Origin: Chloroflexota bacterium
GTDB taxonomy: Bacteria > Chloroflexota > FW602-bin22 > JACPRP01
Length of the DNA stretch: 54,792 nucleotides
Assembly: GCA_016210495.1 (NCBI GenBank)
Contig: JACQUC010000072.1
Span: forward strand, 1 to 54,792
Reading direction: 5' to 3'
Shown here: piece after piece, positions 34,070 through 42,481 of the stretch
Layout: every line of letters begins with the position of its first letter
How positions within the stretch are numbered: the stretch's first letter is position 1
Notes under the pieces: generated by a model
The model's database searches: none
What the model was told of the DNA's origin: nothing
What the model saw: the letters and a program-made list of their open reading frames with translations, nothing else
Program-made: the position numbers and the translations under genes

Positions 34070-34119
34070 GGATGGAACACGGACGAGGTCGGTGGGGCAG
34101 GCATCGCGGCCCTGAAGGG

Positions 34120-34172
34120 ACCGCTTCAGGCCGCAAACTCTCGATATCTCTTGCCCAACGGCCTGAAGCGGT
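34120..34172. repeat. Long-stem inverted repeat
   Basis: ACCGCTTCAGGCC (34120-34132) pairs perfectly with GGCCTGAAGCGGT (34160-34172) across 27 bases. It could end transcription of the antiporter gene. The remainder of 34070-34407 shows no gene. Confidence 0.55.
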
Positions 34173-34407
34173 TGCTTTAGCGCCGCGACGCCAGTGCTGC
34201 CGAGACGCTTTCCAACCGCATACTTCAGCGCGTTTCCATACGCAATTGGCTGGAGACAGCAGGAAGATGGCACGAAACTTGCACGAAAGGCCGGCATAAA
34301 GCGATTGGGGCCTTAGTTGCCCCGGCCCCATCAGGCAAACGTTGTTCGAGTCGAACGGCACCAACGCGTAGGTATCCGGCACAAAATCGAGAAAGGAAGG
34401 AAAACCA

Positions 34408-34617
34408 ATGGCGACACAGGATCATCCCAGGGCAATGGGAGCACCAGGCGGACCGTCCGGCCGGCATCCACACGAGGCGTGGGTAGGCGATTGCAGCGCG
34501 GTGGACTGCGAGTACAACGAGCAGACGCATTGCCACGCGCCGAACATCCGCGTCATCAAACATGTCGACCACGCCGACTGCGGCACCTACGAGCCCAAAA
34601 CGTCGACGAGACTCTAG
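34408..34617 (+). CDS. DUF1540-like cysteine-rich small protein, copy 1
   Basis: Protein of 69 aa with a Cys-rich core like DUF1540: DCSAVDCEYNEQTHC, then APNIRVIKHVDHADCGTYEPK. Four cysteines and several histidines suggest a small zinc-binding module. DUF1540 proteins are of unknown function and in Firmicutes are often sporulation-linked. ATG 34408 follows GAAAGGAAGG. A second, equally long copy follows 138 bp later. Confidence 0.75.
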   Translation: MATQDHPRAMGAPGGPSGRHPHEAWVGDCSAVDCEYNEQTHCHAPNIRVIKHVDHADCGTYEPKTSTRL

Positions 34618-34635
34618 CCTGGACCGTAGTCTACC

Positions 34636-34747
34636 GACTTTCCCAGCGCAGAGTTGGCCGCCAGAAAGGCCAAACGGCTCGGGCCCCAGACTCGACGTAA
34701 TCGCAAGAGCCCAAAGCAATGAGCACTTCCGGGGATTGAGAAGAGGG
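34636..34747 (+). pseudogene. Decayed fragment of the antiporter TrkA-N region
   Basis: This segment matches the antiporter gene at 33806-33916: the first 17 bases (GACTTTCCCAGCGCAGA) are identical and the similarity continues to the end. Conceptual reading gives DFPSAELAARKAKRLG, then after a one-base insertion PRLDVIARAQSNEHFRGLRR, against DFPSAEVAVRNAKRLN and PRLDVIVRAHDEEYFRGLRG in the intact protein. A single-base loss precedes the block. It is a non-functional duplicate remnant between the two DUF1540 copies. Confidence 0.85.
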
Positions 34748-34755
34748 GGAAACCT

Positions 34756-34965
34756 ATGGCGACACAGGAACATCCCACGCTAATGGGAGCACCCGGTGGA
34801 CCGTCCGTCCGGCACCCATTCGAAGCGTGGGTAGGCGATTGCAGCGCGGTGGAGTGCGAGTACAACGAGCGGGCGCATTGCGAGGCGCCGAACATCCGCA
34901 TCGTGAAGCACGTCGACCACGCCGACTGCGGCACCTACGAGCCCAAGGTATCCGCGACACTCTAG
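34756..34965 (+). CDS. DUF1540-like cysteine-rich small protein, copy 2
   Basis: Paralogue of the 34408 gene, also 69 aa, with the same core DCSAVECEYNERAHC and HVDHADCGTYEPK. Most differences are conservative substitutions, so both copies appear under selection. ATG 34756 follows an AGAGGGGGA ribosome site. Confidence 0.75.
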   Translation: MATQEHPTLMGAPGGPSVRHPFEAWVGDCSAVECEYNERAHCEAPNIRIVKHVDHADCGTYEPKVSATL

Positions 34966-34998
34966 TCTATCCTGGTCTCTGGTGCATGCCGCGAGTTT

Positions 34999-35025
34999 GT
35001 AGGGGCAACCCTGCGTGGTTGCCCC
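34999..35025 (+). repeat. GTAGGGGC-family repeat (GTTGCCCC subtype)
   Basis: Hairpin with GGGGCAACC/GGTTGCCCC arms. The 27 bases are identical to the copy at 52672. Confidence 0.75.
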
Positions 35026-35076
35026 ATCGCTACCTGGATGACGACCTCGTTGCCAAGCACCCTTTCCACAAGCGCC

Positions 35077-36291
35077 CTAGCCCTCGGCTAGGACCACCGT
35101 TATGATCTCTTCCACCTCGCCGTCAGAAAGCGTGCTCTTCTTGTCGATCCCGCGCGCCTTGACCCTTTCGAGCATCAGCCTGACCTGGCCGTCGGTGGCG
35201 TCTTTCCCAAGCTCCGCCAGCTTGAGCCTGACAGATTGGGCGCCGCTCTTTTTTCCGAACACCACCTTGGCCTCCTGGCCAACTGACCTCGGATTCAAGG
35301 AGAACATCGCCAGTGGGAACTGGGAGAGCATCTCGATGCCGATTCCGGACTCCCGTGTGAAGTTGCCGCGTCCTATCACGGGCTTGTTGGCCGGGAATCG
35401 AACCCCGGTAAGGGCCTCGACCAGGCTGGCAACATGCTGGAGCTTTTCAAGCTTGATCCGCGTCTCGATGCCATAAAGCGCACGCAGACAAACCGCCACT
35501 TCCTCCAGGGCCGCGTTCCCCGCCCGCTCCCCCAGGCCATTGCAGCACACGTGCACCACCTCGGCCCCCGCGCCGACGGCGGCCAGCTCGGTGGCAACCG
35601 CCAGGCCCAGGTCATTGTGCGTGTGCACCTCCACCGGCAGGCCCGTGATTCCTCGCACCTGGCGCACCAGATAGGCCATGCCTTCGGGCAGAATACAGCC
35701 TGTCGTGTCTATTACCCCGATGGAGTCGGGCGGAGCATCCTGCATCAACCGGGAGAGCACGTTGCGCAGGTCGCTCAGCCGCGCCCTGGTCGTGTCGTAT
35801 GGAAAGTAAACGACATAGAGCCCCAGCTCCCGGGCGCGCGCCACGGCGCCTATACTGACCCGAAGCACGTCCTCCCAGTTCCACTTGAACTGGTATCGCA
35901 GCTTGGGAAGGCCAATGGGGACTTCGACCACGACGCCCCAGGCCCCACACTCCGCTGCCTTCTCCACGTCGCCGCGCGTGGCCCGGCAAAACGCCAGCAC
36001 TTGGGCATCCAGGCCCAGCCGGGCGATCTCCTTGATCGCTCGCGCATCGTCCTCCGATACGGCGGGCATCCCAGCTTCGATTCTGTCGACGCCCAGCTCG
36101 CCCAGCGCACTCGCGATGGCGACCTTCTCATCGCTGCGCAGCACTATGCCCGGGGTCTGCTCCCCGTCTCTAAGCGTCGCATCGTGGATAAGCACTTTTT
36201 CGGGCAGGGCAAACCTTTCCTTGACCGACTCCTCGAAATTAAAGGGACTGACCCACCAGTCCTCAGTTTTGCCGATAACACTCTCTTCCAC
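35077..36291 (-). CDS. DRE-TIM carboxyltransferase-like protein (2-isopropylmalate/homocitrate synthase family)
   Basis: Acyl-transferring metallolyase (404 aa). HDATLRDGEQTPGIVL lies near residue 35, VHTHNDLGLAVATE near 222 and NGLGERAGNAALEEVA after it; C-terminal FTRESGIGIEM and GKKSGAQSV replace the usual HESGIHADG and GKHSG. It is more distant from the NifV-like pair at 19.6-22 kb than they are from each other. GTG 36291 follows GAGGGAG. It is the last gene of a four-gene operon with LLM, M24 and DUF6282 proteins, so the 2-oxo-acid substrate may come from that pathway. Confidence 0.75.
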   Translation of the reverse strand: MEESVIGKTEDWWVSPFNFEESVKERFALPEKVLIHDATLRDGEQTPGIVLRSDEKVAIASALGELGVDRIEAGMPAVSEDDARAIKEIARLGLDAQVLAFCRATRGDVEKAAECGAWGVVVEVPIGLPKLRYQFKWNWEDVLRVSIGAVARARELGLYVVYFPYDTTRARLSDLRNVLSRLMQDAPPDSIGVIDTTGCILPEGMAYLVRQVRGITGLPVEVHTHNDLGLAVATELAAVGAGAEVVHVCCNGLGERAGNAALEEVAVCLRALYGIETRIKLEKLQHVASLVEALTGVRFPANKPVIGRGNFTRESGIGIEMLSQFPLAMFSLNPRSVGQEAKVVFGKKSGAQSVRLKLAELGKDATDGQVRLMLERVKARGIDKKSTLSDGEVEEIITVVLAEG

Positions 36292-36336
36292 TCGGACTCC
36301 CTCTCATTATGAAAGAATTGCACTTGCTCAGGCGCT

Positions 36337-36363
36337 CGCCCTCACCCTACCCTCTCCTACCCC
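36337..36363. repeat. CCCTCACCC-type repeat fragment
   Basis: A CTCGCCCTCACCCTACCCTC tract, reverse-orientation relative of the copies at 19275 and 47206, between two genes of the operon. Confidence 0.45.
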
Positions 36364-37229
36364 ATTAACCCCAGCAACCTCGCCGGGTTGGTCCTGGTCA
36401 TCGTGTAGATTTCGTCCACCGTGAGCCCCAGATGGTGAAGCATCTCGCAGAACACGCGCATGGTCTCGGCGGGCATGGGATTGTAGGGCTGGCCGCCATC
36501 GGAGATCAGCGTGCAATGCTCCACGCCCAGCGTGCGGATCATCCGAACCGCCTCGCGGGGATCGCGCCTGCCTATCATCGCGCAATAGGGGTTGTAAGAG
36601 ATGTTTATCGTCGCACCCGCGCTTACCAGGTGCCGCAACTGCTCCGTCGAGAACCAGTCCTCGGCATTGGGATGCTCGACCACCATGCGGGTGATGCCGA
36701 GCTCCCCAGCACGATCCACCAGCGGAACCAGCTCCTCGGGACCCAGATGCCCCGAAGACAGGATCACATCGGGGTGCTCGGCCAACACCTGCAAGACCCT
36801 TTCGGCTTCGGGAAGTAGATTGCCGTCGTCATCCACTGTGGCCACAAGCTTTGGCGCCTCGCCCTTCAAATGCGCCTTCTGGATGCCCCCGAACATGTCC
36901 GGATGGCTAAAGCCCACGCGCGAGTCGAACGTCGGGAACATGACGACCTTGGCACCACCTGCTATTGCGCCTTTGACGGCGTTTACGTTCAGGCCTCCCA
37001 CGGAGGCGTTGAGGCAGATGCCTCCAAAAACCAGTATCTCGGGGACAATCTGCTGCGTTAGAGCCGCCTTCACAAAGGATGGAAACACGTGGTCTTTGAA
37101 GACGACGGCCCGCATTCCAGCGTTGGCGGCGGCACGAGCGATGTCGATACTCGTCCCGATCCGAGGAATGACGTCGGGCCCGCTGTGAATATGCAGGTCA
37201 ATCGTACCGGTCAAGAAATCTGGTCGCAT
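36357..37229 (-). CDS. DUF6282-family metal-dependent hydrolase-like protein
   Basis: TIM-barrel amidohydrolase/PHP-like protein (290 aa). DLHIHSGPD at residues 11-19 provides an H-x-H metal motif; further candidate ligands are KDHVFP, SSGHLGPEE and VEHPNAEDW, and ISDGGQPYNP near 245 may give the late aspartate. It fits uncharacterised DUF6282 proteins. It starts 1 bp before the M24 gene ends, so the two are tightly coupled. The reaction is unknown; hydrolysis of an amide, lactone or phosphoester are all possible. Confidence 0.7.
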   Translation of the reverse strand: MRPDFLTGTIDLHIHSGPDVIPRIGTSIDIARAAANAGMRAVVFKDHVFPSFVKAALTQQIVPEILVFGGICLNASVGGLNVNAVKGAIAGGAKVVMFPTFDSRVGFSHPDMFGGIQKAHLKGEAPKLVATVDDDGNLLPEAERVLQVLAEHPDVILSSGHLGPEELVPLVDRAGELGITRMVVEHPNAEDWFSTEQLRHLVSAGATINISYNPYCAMIGRRDPREAVRMIRTLGVEHCTLISDGGQPYNPMPAETMRVFCEMLHHLGLTVDEIYTMTRTNPARLLGLMG

Positions 37230-37230
37230 G

Positions 37231-38502
37231 CTACACCACCCTCATCTCAGCGGAGACCTTGTTGAGCTCTTCCACTCCATCCTCGGTGACGATGACCGTT
37301 CCACCGATGTTGATGCGATGCTTGCCGAGGCACGCGTTCGGTTCCAGCTCGAACACCATGTTGGGCTGGATGACCAGGTCTGTCGTCGGTTTCGCGATGG
37401 ACAGCGACTGCACGCCCTTGTAACGCTCCGTGCCCGGCAGCTTGTCGAGGCCTACACCTCTCCCGGCAACCGCCACCATCGGACCCAGACTGTGAATCAA
37501 CGGGGTCAGGTTCCATGCCCCTGCCACGTTCAAGGGCCTGGCCATATCCTCCACCACCTCCGCAAACGTCCTGCCCGGACGCAGCACCCGAAGCCCTATC
37601 TCGTAGGATTCCCGCGCAATCCGTGCGCACTCGGCATTCGTGGGATCGAGGGGAGCGACGGCGATGGACATCTGCACCTGGGTTTCGAGAAGGGAGCCGT
37701 AGGAGGCAAAGATCTCACCCTGAACCACGTCCCCAGCCTCCACTTTGCGCGGGCGCTGCGGCCGTACCAGCCATAACGGCGGACCCCAGCTAGGATTGTG
37801 CGGTCCCGAGTGCAGGATGATGTAGCCGTACTCGCCGGCCGCCCCCTCTCTGTAAAGTATCTGCATGACGACGCCAGCGATCTCGCCCTCGCTCACGCCC
37901 GGCCGCGTGCTTTGCAGCATCGCATCTGCCGCCATTTCTCCCACCGCGGCCGCCCTGCGCACGATCCTCAGCTCTTCTTCGCCCTTCACCAGCACCAATT
38001 CTGCAAAAGCCCCCGTCACGTCCACGAAGTTTGCCTCGGGAAGGCTCGCCATCACGTTCGCCCACGCTCGGTACGGAATCCATCCCTCCACCTGGCGCGA
38101 GCCCAGCCCGCCCAGGCCGACCACCCCGATCCTGGCCCGGTCGAAACCGCGCTCGCGCAGCACCTTTATTACCGTGGCCGAGTTCGCCCCAACCCTGGAG
38201 TCGGTCACCCAGGGGATTTCTCCCCGCGAAGCTGCCTCCAGTTGCGAGGTGATGCGTGACGCCGTCCATGCCAGGAAGACCGGCTCGCCCTCGGCAGGAA
38301 AGATCGCGTAGCCGCCGCTATGGTCGTTGGTGACATACTGCTGGAACTGCTCGCGACTTTCCAGGCCGGCTATCAACAGGCAATCCAGGCCCTGCTTGGC
38401 CATCGAGTCCCTCACGCGCGCCCAACGTCGATCGCGCTCCGCAATGGAAAGAGAAGGATACCAGTCCTCGGCCTGGCTTTCCGGAGTCAGGTCTGCACTC
38501 AT
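37231..38502 (-). CDS. M24/creatinase-fold protein with altered metal site
   Basis: Pita-bread-fold protein (423 aa) of the Xaa-Pro peptidase/creatinase group: an N-terminal creatinase-like domain (about 1-165) and a C-terminal M24 domain (about 175-423). In the usual GDVV-x2-D and D-x-T stretch it has Glu263 and Glu273 instead of two aspartates. HSLGPM supplies His337 and ELEPN Glu387, but the last ligand glutamate (I-E-D) is Gly400 (INIGGTVIV). This pattern argues against a normal dinuclear metallopeptidase and for a creatinase-like or other hydrolase. It is the second gene of the operon, 7 bp after the LLM gene. Confidence 0.78.
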   Translation of the reverse strand: MSADLTPESQAEDWYPSLSIAERDRRWARVRDSMAKQGLDCLLIAGLESREQFQQYVTNDHSGGYAIFPAEGEPVFLAWTASRITSQLEAASRGEIPWVTDSRVGANSATVIKVLRERGFDRARIGVVGLGGLGSRQVEGWIPYRAWANVMASLPEANFVDVTGAFAELVLVKGEEELRIVRRAAAVGEMAADAMLQSTRPGVSEGEIAGVVMQILYREGAAGEYGYIILHSGPHNPSWGPPLWLVRPQRPRKVEAGDVVQGEIFASYGSLLETQVQMSIAVAPLDPTNAECARIARESYEIGLRVLRPGRTFAEVVEDMARPLNVAGAWNLTPLIHSLGPMVAVAGRGVGLDKLPGTERYKGVQSLSIAKPTTDLVIQPNMVFELEPNACLGKHRINIGGTVIVTEDGVEELNKVSAEMRVV

Positions 38503-38509
38503 CTTTCGA

Positions 38510-39529
38510 TCACCTCTTCAACAAAGGTTGAACTTCGGCGTGGAATCTCTGGAGTTGCCGGACCGGGCTAAGGGAGGACAGGTCGAACTGGATTCTCTTC
38601 AAGGCCGGCACGCCCTTTTGCACCTCGAGCCAACTGTCGACAAAGGCGGCTACCTCGTCGGCGGTACCGCAGGCGCCCATCATATCGTCGAACGACAGGT
38701 TGCCCATTACCTGATAGAATCCCCCCGTCACACGCGACATGTATGCCTTGTACGCCTCCGCGCGCGCCTCTTCCTTGCTGGCGCCGATGCAGATGGAGCC
38801 GGCCTGGACGATCAGATCGAAGCCTTCGTCGGTTATCGTGCGGCCCGCGTCCTGGCCGGCGGCCCTGATCCTTTCCATTGCCTCCGACAGAACCTCGACG
38901 GCGCTCGCCGCCTCCACGTTCGGCGGCGTGATCCAGCCGTCCGCAAATCTGGCAGTGCGGCGTATAGCCCGCTGGCTCCATCTTGGACGAGGCTTCTCGC
39001 CCGGATACCCGCGCTGTCCCCGGTTGTACACTCCCCCCATAATGATTCGGGGATATGGCCGTTGTAGCGGCTTGGGCTCCAGCCGGGCCTCGTGTATCGT
39101 GTAGTACCTTCCCTGGTACGTGACCTCCTCCTCGGTCCACAGCCGCTTCAATATCTCCAGCGCCTCGTCGGTGCGGCCTCCTCGCTCCTCAAAAGGCACG
39201 CCCAGGTTAGCGAACTCCTTCGGCACCCACCCCGTGCCGATGCCCAGGATCAGCCGCCCGTTGGAAAGGTGGTCCAGCGTCACCAGCATTCGCCCGAGAG
39301 CCACAGGCGAGTAAAGCGGTGCCTGGAGAACGCCTACCCCCAACTTGATTCTGTGGGTGCGCGCGGCCATGCCCGCCATCAGCATCAGCGTATCCATGCG
39401 CGGGAAGTCCCGGCCGATGCTATGGGCAAGCCAGTGAGCGCCGTAGCCCAGCCTCTCCAGCTCCTCGGCAAACGTCAAGAAGCCGGCGGCCTCGTCGAGA
39501 AACGGCGTCCTGAAATCAATGTCTACCAC
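38510..39529 (-). CDS. LLM-class flavin-dependent oxidoreductase (luciferase-like)
   Basis: FMN- or F420-dependent monooxygenase/dehydrogenase with a bacterial luciferase TIM barrel (339 aa). Family stretches include RIKLGVGVLQAPLYSPVALG near 80, LDHLSNGRLILGIGTGW near 105 and ERGGRTDEALEILKRLW near 133. First gene of the operon with M24, DUF6282 and DRE-TIM proteins, it may oxidise or open the initial substrate. GTG 39529 has GGAGG six bases upstream. The cofactor cannot be decided; several Chloroflexota use F420. Confidence 0.85.
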   Translation of the reverse strand: MVDIDFRTPFLDEAAGFLTFAEELERLGYGAHWLAHSIGRDFPRMDTLMLMAGMAARTHRIKLGVGVLQAPLYSPVALGRMLVTLDHLSNGRLILGIGTGWVPKEFANLGVPFEERGGRTDEALEILKRLWTEEEVTYQGRYYTIHEARLEPKPLQRPYPRIIMGGVYNRGQRGYPGEKPRPRWSQRAIRRTARFADGWITPPNVEAASAVEVLSEAMERIRAAGQDAGRTITDEGFDLIVQAGSICIGASKEEARAEAYKAYMSRVTGGFYQVMGNLSFDDMMGACGTADEVAAFVDSWLEVQKGVPALKRIQFDLSSLSPVRQLQRFHAEVQPLLKR

Positions 39530-39711
39530 ACCATGCCTCCAGCGCTATGTCGACGTGAAGCGATCGAGCTCCGCATGCCCCGTGCATCGCCCTCGCAGGC
39601 GTCCACCATTCCCCTTGCTAGACAGGCGTGTTCAAACTCCGATAAGCGGCAGAAGCGACGATTAGTGCCAATTGCCCTGGGCTGACCCCACATTGGCTGG
39701 GGTGGGGTCCT

Positions 39712-39745
39712 GTAGCCGCACGGCTTCAGACTGCGCGGGGCGGGG
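39712..39745. repeat. GTAGCCGC-family repeat
   Basis: Third member of the family of 17433 and 21989, inside the long leader of the LLM operon. Confidence 0.6.
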
Positions 39746-39830
39746 TCGGGCGTTGTGGGACACAGCCACGCACGACTGGACAGAAAACATAGACAGCAAG
39801 TACCTCCGGCACGACAGATGGCACGGCGCA

Positions 39831-39858
39831 ATTATACACGCTGGGGTGATGCAGTCAA
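39831..39858 (-). promoter_or_regulatory. Promoter of the LLM-M24-DUF6282-DRE-TIM operon
   Basis: On the minus strand TTGACT (39853-39858), 16 bp, consensus TATAAT (39831-39836). The leader to 39529 is about 295 nt and contains a GTAGCCGC repeat. Confidence 0.6.
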
Positions 39859-39947
39859 GGGAATTGGAGAGTCGGAGCCCCTGTGCATCAGGCGCTCGTG
39901 TGTGGTAGTTCGTAGTGCATGATCAGGCAACATTTGCGGCGACGTCT

Positions 39948-39974
39948 CATAGGGGCAGCCCTATGTGGTTGCCC
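39948..39974 (+). repeat. GTAGGGGC-family repeat (diverged)
   Basis: CATAGGGGCAGCC... variant of the GTTGCCCC subtype, between the LLM operon promoter and the IS110 remnant. Bases 39975-40075 show no gene. Confidence 0.55.
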
Positions 39975-40075
39975 TGTCGCTGCCAGGCCGGCGACGTCAT
40001 TTCCGACGATGCTGGTCGCGAGCGCACTAGGCGCGACTAGTCTAGTTTCTAGTACGAAAATAAACGTTGGCTACG

Positions 40076-40963
40076 TTAGGCAGCCTCCTTTGTAGGCTCT
40101 AGCGTAACCTCGTAGCCCAGGGCTTTTAGGCGGCTCACGAGGCGCCGTTTGACGGCTTCTCGGTCACGCAGGTCGAAATAGTTGCCGCCAAGGTCAGAGT
40201 AGGTGGTACCGTGTTTGATGATGTTGTAGGCAATAACCAGTATGCTGTGCCCAACCGCCACGGCAGCTCTCTTCTTCCCGCGCCGCGCTGCCACTCGGCG
40301 AAACTGCGCCCCCAGATAGGTGTTCTTGGAATGCCCGGCCGCGTGCGCTGCCTGTACCAGAATCCTGCGCAGCGCACTATTGCCCTTACGCGTTCTGCTG
40401 CTCTTACGCTTCCCCCCGCTCTCGTTGCTCCCGGGCGCCATTCCCGCCCACGAGGCCAGGTGCTTGGCCGTCGGAAAGCGGCTCATGTCGACTCCTATCT
40501 GGGCCAGGATGACCTCCGCCGCCCGTCGCCCTATTCCGGTGATCTCATCAAGTCGCACGATTATCTCCTCGAAAGGGCGCATGCGCTCGGCGACCTCCCG
40601 ATCCAGCCGCTCGATGCTCTCGTCCAGGAAGTCGATGTGGGCCAACTGCCGGGCAACCATGAAGCGCTGGTGTGGGCCAAAACTCCCCCGCAACGCTTCC
40701 TCCAACTGGGGAATCTTATCCCGCAGCCGTCCCTTGGCCAACTCCGCCATCGCCGCCGCGCTCTTCGAGCCTACCACCAGCGCCGCCAGTATCTGCCGAC
40801 CCGACACGCCGGCAATATCGGTGGCCACCGAGGACAGCTTGATGTTGGCTCCCTCCAGAACCTTCTGAAGTCGGTTCACCTCGGTGCTACGCTCCTCGAT
40901 CAGACTGGTGCGATAGCGGGTAAGCTCGCGCAACTCGCGCTGCGCCCGATCAGGAACGAAGCT
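40076..40963 (-). pseudogene. IS110-family transposase, 5'-truncated
   Basis: The remaining 295 or so codons cover the C-terminal part of an IS110/IS1111 transposase: a helical linker (RELTRYRTSLIEER...) and the Transposase_20 domain with LDEITGIGRRAAEVILAQIG and WAGMAPGSNESGGKRK. The likely catalytic serine sits in RKGNSALRRILVQAA. The N-terminal RuvC-like DEDD domain, about 110 residues, is missing. Homology stops at about 40963, exactly where an RHS fragment begins, marking a recombination junction. The longest open part starts at TTG 40933. It should be inactive. Confidence 0.85.
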
Positions 40964-41806
40964 ACCTCCCCGCCGCCATACGGTTCACGTCCACCGCGCT
41001 GCGCAACTCTATGATATCATATACCGAGGGCTTGCTGACTCCTGCATTTATCGCGCTCACCCAGTCCATCGCGTAGTACTTGCGGGCCAATCGGTTCAGC
41101 TCGTCGTAGGCCAGCTCGATAACCTGCGCTTTGGCGTCGGTCACCTTGGTGAGGTTGCCGGCCAGGTCGTACTCGAGATACCACCAGTAGGTGGCGTCCG
41201 CCTGGTTGTTGCTGCCCGCCCGGTCGGGATCGTGCAGCCTGGTCCGCTGCGACAGGGGGTTGTACTGCATTTTGGTGATGTTGCCGGCATTGTCGGTGAT
41301 CTGCACCAGGTTGTTCAAGCCATCGTAGGCGTAGCTGGTGGTGGCGTACAACGTGCCGGGATAGGCGCCGGTGTACTCCTTCACCTGTACCAGCCGCTCG
41401 AAGGGATCGACGGTGAGGTCCCGCCGGTGGCTCCTTTCGTCGACCTGGCTGGTGGTGCGCCCCGAGTAGTACGACTGCCTCGTCGTCCCATCGGGATTGG
41501 TGATCTGCGAGGTGCGCCGCAGCCCCTCGTAGGCGTACTGGGTCTTGGGCTGGTTGACGTCGGGGCTGGTGTAGTCCCACGTGCTGCTGCCCGCGACGTA
41601 GGGTACCGATTGGCTGGCCTTCAGGCCCCGGCTGTTGAAGCCGGTGTCCACCACCAGCGGGTTCGACCCCGCCGCGTTCTCGGCGCGACTCTGCAACACC
41701 CGCCCCAGCCCGTCGTACCAGGACTTCGCCCGGTAGATGCCGTCGGCGCTGGTGTCCTTCCGCCTGGTCGTGATGGCGAAGCGCGGTGCCGCCTGGCCGG
41801 TGTCAT
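40962..41806 (-). pseudogene. RHS/YD-repeat protein fragment
   Basis: Open frame with RHS core repeats, e.g. YAYDGLNNLVQITDNAGNI, YEYDLAGNLTKVTDAKAQ-like units and YAYEGLRRTSQITNPDG. These build the toxin-encasing shell of RHS proteins. Both ends are lost: upstream the frame closes at a TAA near 41806, and downstream it stops in the IS110 junction. A short start (TTG 41699) exists, but the product would lack export signals. It is probably a remnant of a large RHS gene. Confidence 0.75.
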
Positions 41807-41887
41807 TGTGTTAGTCAAGCTTCAGCATGTACAGCCCTGGCGTCCGTCAGCAGGATGCTGGTCGGGGGCATGCGCTCGTTTCTGTGT

Positions 41888-42307
41888 TCACTGGTTCATC
41901 TTGCGTAGAATGAAATCTATGCCGTGCCAAGGCTTGTCGTCTGCAACGTACACGTTCCGGTCCTGGTACTCGACGACCAACGTCCTGCTGTCTTGCCAGG
42001 TGACGCGCGCCTTGATACCGGACCTCGATGCCAGGAAGATCCTTGAGGATGGGCCTCCGAGCCTCGCTAGCTCTCGAAAGTCCCATACCTGCCCCTTGGT
42101 AGAGAAGTCGGTGCCGATGTTGCCGCTGTGCCGCTCTACAGTTACCGTGGCGACGAACCTTTGATCGGGTGAGAGTGCCGCCGCGACGGTATCTACCCTG
42201 CTAGGTGACACTAACAACGATACGCCCGCGCATAGGACAAACACGAACGGAATCGCAAGCAAGGCCGCAGCGATAACTATCACGAGTTTCCATCGTCTGC
42301 GAGGCAT
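41888..42307 (-). CDS. Membrane-anchored protein, paralogue B
   Basis: Protein of 139 aa: basic start MPRRRWK, one membrane helix (VIVIAAALLAIPFVFVLCAG), then a beta-rich domain of about 95 residues. The domain (LSPDQRFVATVTVE, TDFSTKGQ, TLVVEYQDRNVYV, PWHGIDFILRKMN) closely parallels the neighbouring gene. ATG 42307 with GAGG eight bases before is preferred to 42313. No known family. Two tandem paralogues after a toxin-domain gene suggest immunity proteins, but this is positional inference. Confidence 0.65.
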   Translation of the reverse strand: MPRRRWKLVIVIAAALLAIPFVFVLCAGVSLLVSPSRVDTVAAALSPDQRFVATVTVERHSGNIGTDFSTKGQVWDFRELARLGGPSSRIFLASRSGIKARVTWQDSRTLVVEYQDRNVYVADDKPWHGIDFILRKMNQ

Positions 42308-42481
42308 TGTCATCGCCTCACACCGGCTGAAGGAACCAGCACGATTATGCGAACGTGCTGAAATCTCGCTCGTGCGAGGCAGACAATGTGGCTCGGGACG
42401 GCAGACTTGGCAGAACGTCTTACTCCGGGTGGTCTGTGGCCCCACGTGTAAATCTTGGCTGCTATACTAATTGGCAGTGCC

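Noticed and set aside
35434..36312. 292-aa plus-strand open frame opposite the DRE-TIM gene
   Set aside because: Entirely antisense to a gene with clear family motifs; no motif of its own.
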